A DNA stretch of 64,000 bases, from positions 1-64,000 of the forward strand of contig JAKAFL010000015.1 in assembly GCA_021817945.1 (NCBI GenBank), written 5' to 3'. The notes beneath the pieces are model-generated. The model worked only from the letters and a program-made list of their open reading frames with translations, made no database searches and was not told the DNA's origin. A program made the translations under genes and the position numbers. Shown here one piece after another: positions 63,364 to 64,000 of the stretch; the first letter of the stretch is position 1; each line of letters opens with the position of its first letter. This DNA comes from a bacterium (GTDB lineage Bacteria > Verrucomicrobiota > Verrucomicrobiia > Limisphaerales > UBA11358).

Positions 63364-64000
63364 TTTTCGCCCACCCCGGCATTCTGTTTTTTCTGCTTCT
63401 CCTGCCCATCCTGGCATGGCTTAAGGGCAAGCGAGGATCTTCGCCGGCCTTTTTGTATTCGTCGGTGCGGCTTGTTTCCGGACTGGGGCGCTCCAACCAG
63501 TCCAGGGCGGGACGATGGCTGGCTGCGTTGCGCTGGCTGTCCCTGACCTTCTTCATCGTGGCCCTGGCCCAACCCCGGCTGCCGCACAGCCACACAGAAG
63601 TCAAGGCCAGCGGCATAGACATTGTTGTGGCGCTGGATTTGTCCGGGAGCATGACCACGCAGGATTACGAGGTGAATGGCCAGGCAGCCAGCCGGTTCCA
63701 AATGGCGAAATCGGTCCTGAAAAAATTTGTGACCGAACGACCCGACGACCGCATAGGCCTGGTGGTTTTTGCCGCCCAAGCCTTCATTGCCTCGCCGCTG
63801 ACCCTGGACCACGACTACCTGCTGGACACCATTGAACGGCTCCAGATTGGAACCATTAATTCAGATGCCACCGCCATTGGTGACGGCATCATAACGGCGT
63901 TGAACCGGCTGCGTAATCTCCCGTCCAAGAGCCGGATCATTGTCCTGATGACGGATGGTGGAAACAACTCGGGAAAGACCGACCCCATCACTGCCACTGA
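63360..64000 (+). CDS. batA: BatA-like von Willebrand A domain membrane protein (partial)
   Basis: Cut by the window end after 213 residues; the frame is open to the last base. Two N-terminal membrane helices (about 5-22 and 50-70, with the BatA-type segment between) precede a VWA domain. It has IVVALDLSGSMTTQDYE (DxSGS metal site), FVTERPDDRIGLVVFA, SDATAIGDGIITALNRL and IIVLMTDGGNNSGKTDP. The remaining part of the domain and the last membrane helix should follow outside the window. Confidence 0.93.
   Translation, partial: MIFAHPGILFFLLLLPILAWLKGKRGSSPAFLYSSVRLVSGLGRSNQSRAGRWLAALRWLSLTFFIVALAQPRLPHSHTEVKASGIDIVVALDLSGSMTTQDYEVNGQAASRFQMAKSVLKKFVTERPDDRIGLVVFAAQAFIASPLTLDHDYLLDTIERLQIGTINSDATAIGDGIITALNRLRNLPSKSRIIVLMTDGGNNSGKTDPITAT

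Noticed and set aside
1..64000. Avoidance of GATATC because of the EcoRV-like enzyme
   Set aside because: The site occurs (for example 6769-6774 and 13576-13581), so there is no avoidance; methylation would protect these sites anyway.

Overview
The window looks like a chromosomal segment of a Verrucomicrobiota bacterium, most likely of the Pedosphaera/Limisphaera type. This is inferred from gene content, not from a marker gene. The signs are a secreted Ig-like/RCC1 protein ending in the GFYRL-type tail, a Tat-exported sulfatase, a GH115 alpha-glucuronidase, an alpha-fucosidase relic, a GxxExxY gene set among palindromic repeats, and a Bat-type aerotolerance operon with DUF58 and DUF4381 genes. 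Many starts lack a good Shine-Dalgarno.

Layout. 0-10 kb: giant secreted repeat protein, an irregular tRNA-Leu, two related small membrane proteins (the first broken by an in-frame TGA), a GH115 enzyme, and a small ORF with its own terminator. 10-20 kb: outer-membrane protein, guaA, a sigma-54 activator with an altered receiver domain, a three-gene operon (proline-rich, TPR and helical proteins), and an HDOD gene overlapping a membrane protein that resembles the extracellular part of PgpH. 20-28 kb: sulfatase followed by a scrap yard: group II intron remnant, transposase fragment, XRE regulator, a 182-bp MITE-like element with 9-bp target duplications, a frameshifted secreted caspase-like protein, an internally duplicated protein, an alpha-fucosidase pseudogene and a GxxExxY gene with three palindromic repeats. 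28-36 kb: GKRP/MurQ-like SIS protein, FAD/Fe-S oxidoreductase, SDR39U1-type epimerase, DUF309, parB and def.

36.4-40.8 kb is a DNA-modification island: an orphan dndB homologue behind a double inverted-repeat operator, facing an EcoRV-like restriction endonuclease and D12-class adenine methyltransferase, next to a transposase fragment and tRNA-Gly. 41-45 kb: DUF202 protein, secreted protein, rho and a WYL regulator. 45-55 kb is a metal resistance region: CusCBA-type Cu/Ag efflux, a Cys-rich exported protein and a DUF3347 protein on the minus strand, divergent from a set with the order of cnrYXH (membrane anti-sigma candidate, periplasmic metal sensor, ECF sigma factor). 55-64 kb: rnr, tRNA-Pro and the Bat operon (batD, TPR/SH3, moxR, DUF58, DUF4381, batA cut by the window end).

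The most interesting items are the orphan DndB plus EcoRV-like island with its operator, the CnrYXH-like sensor next to a Cus-type pump, the possible split HDOD/PgpH-type pair, and the mobile or repeat elements at 21.7-28.2 kb.
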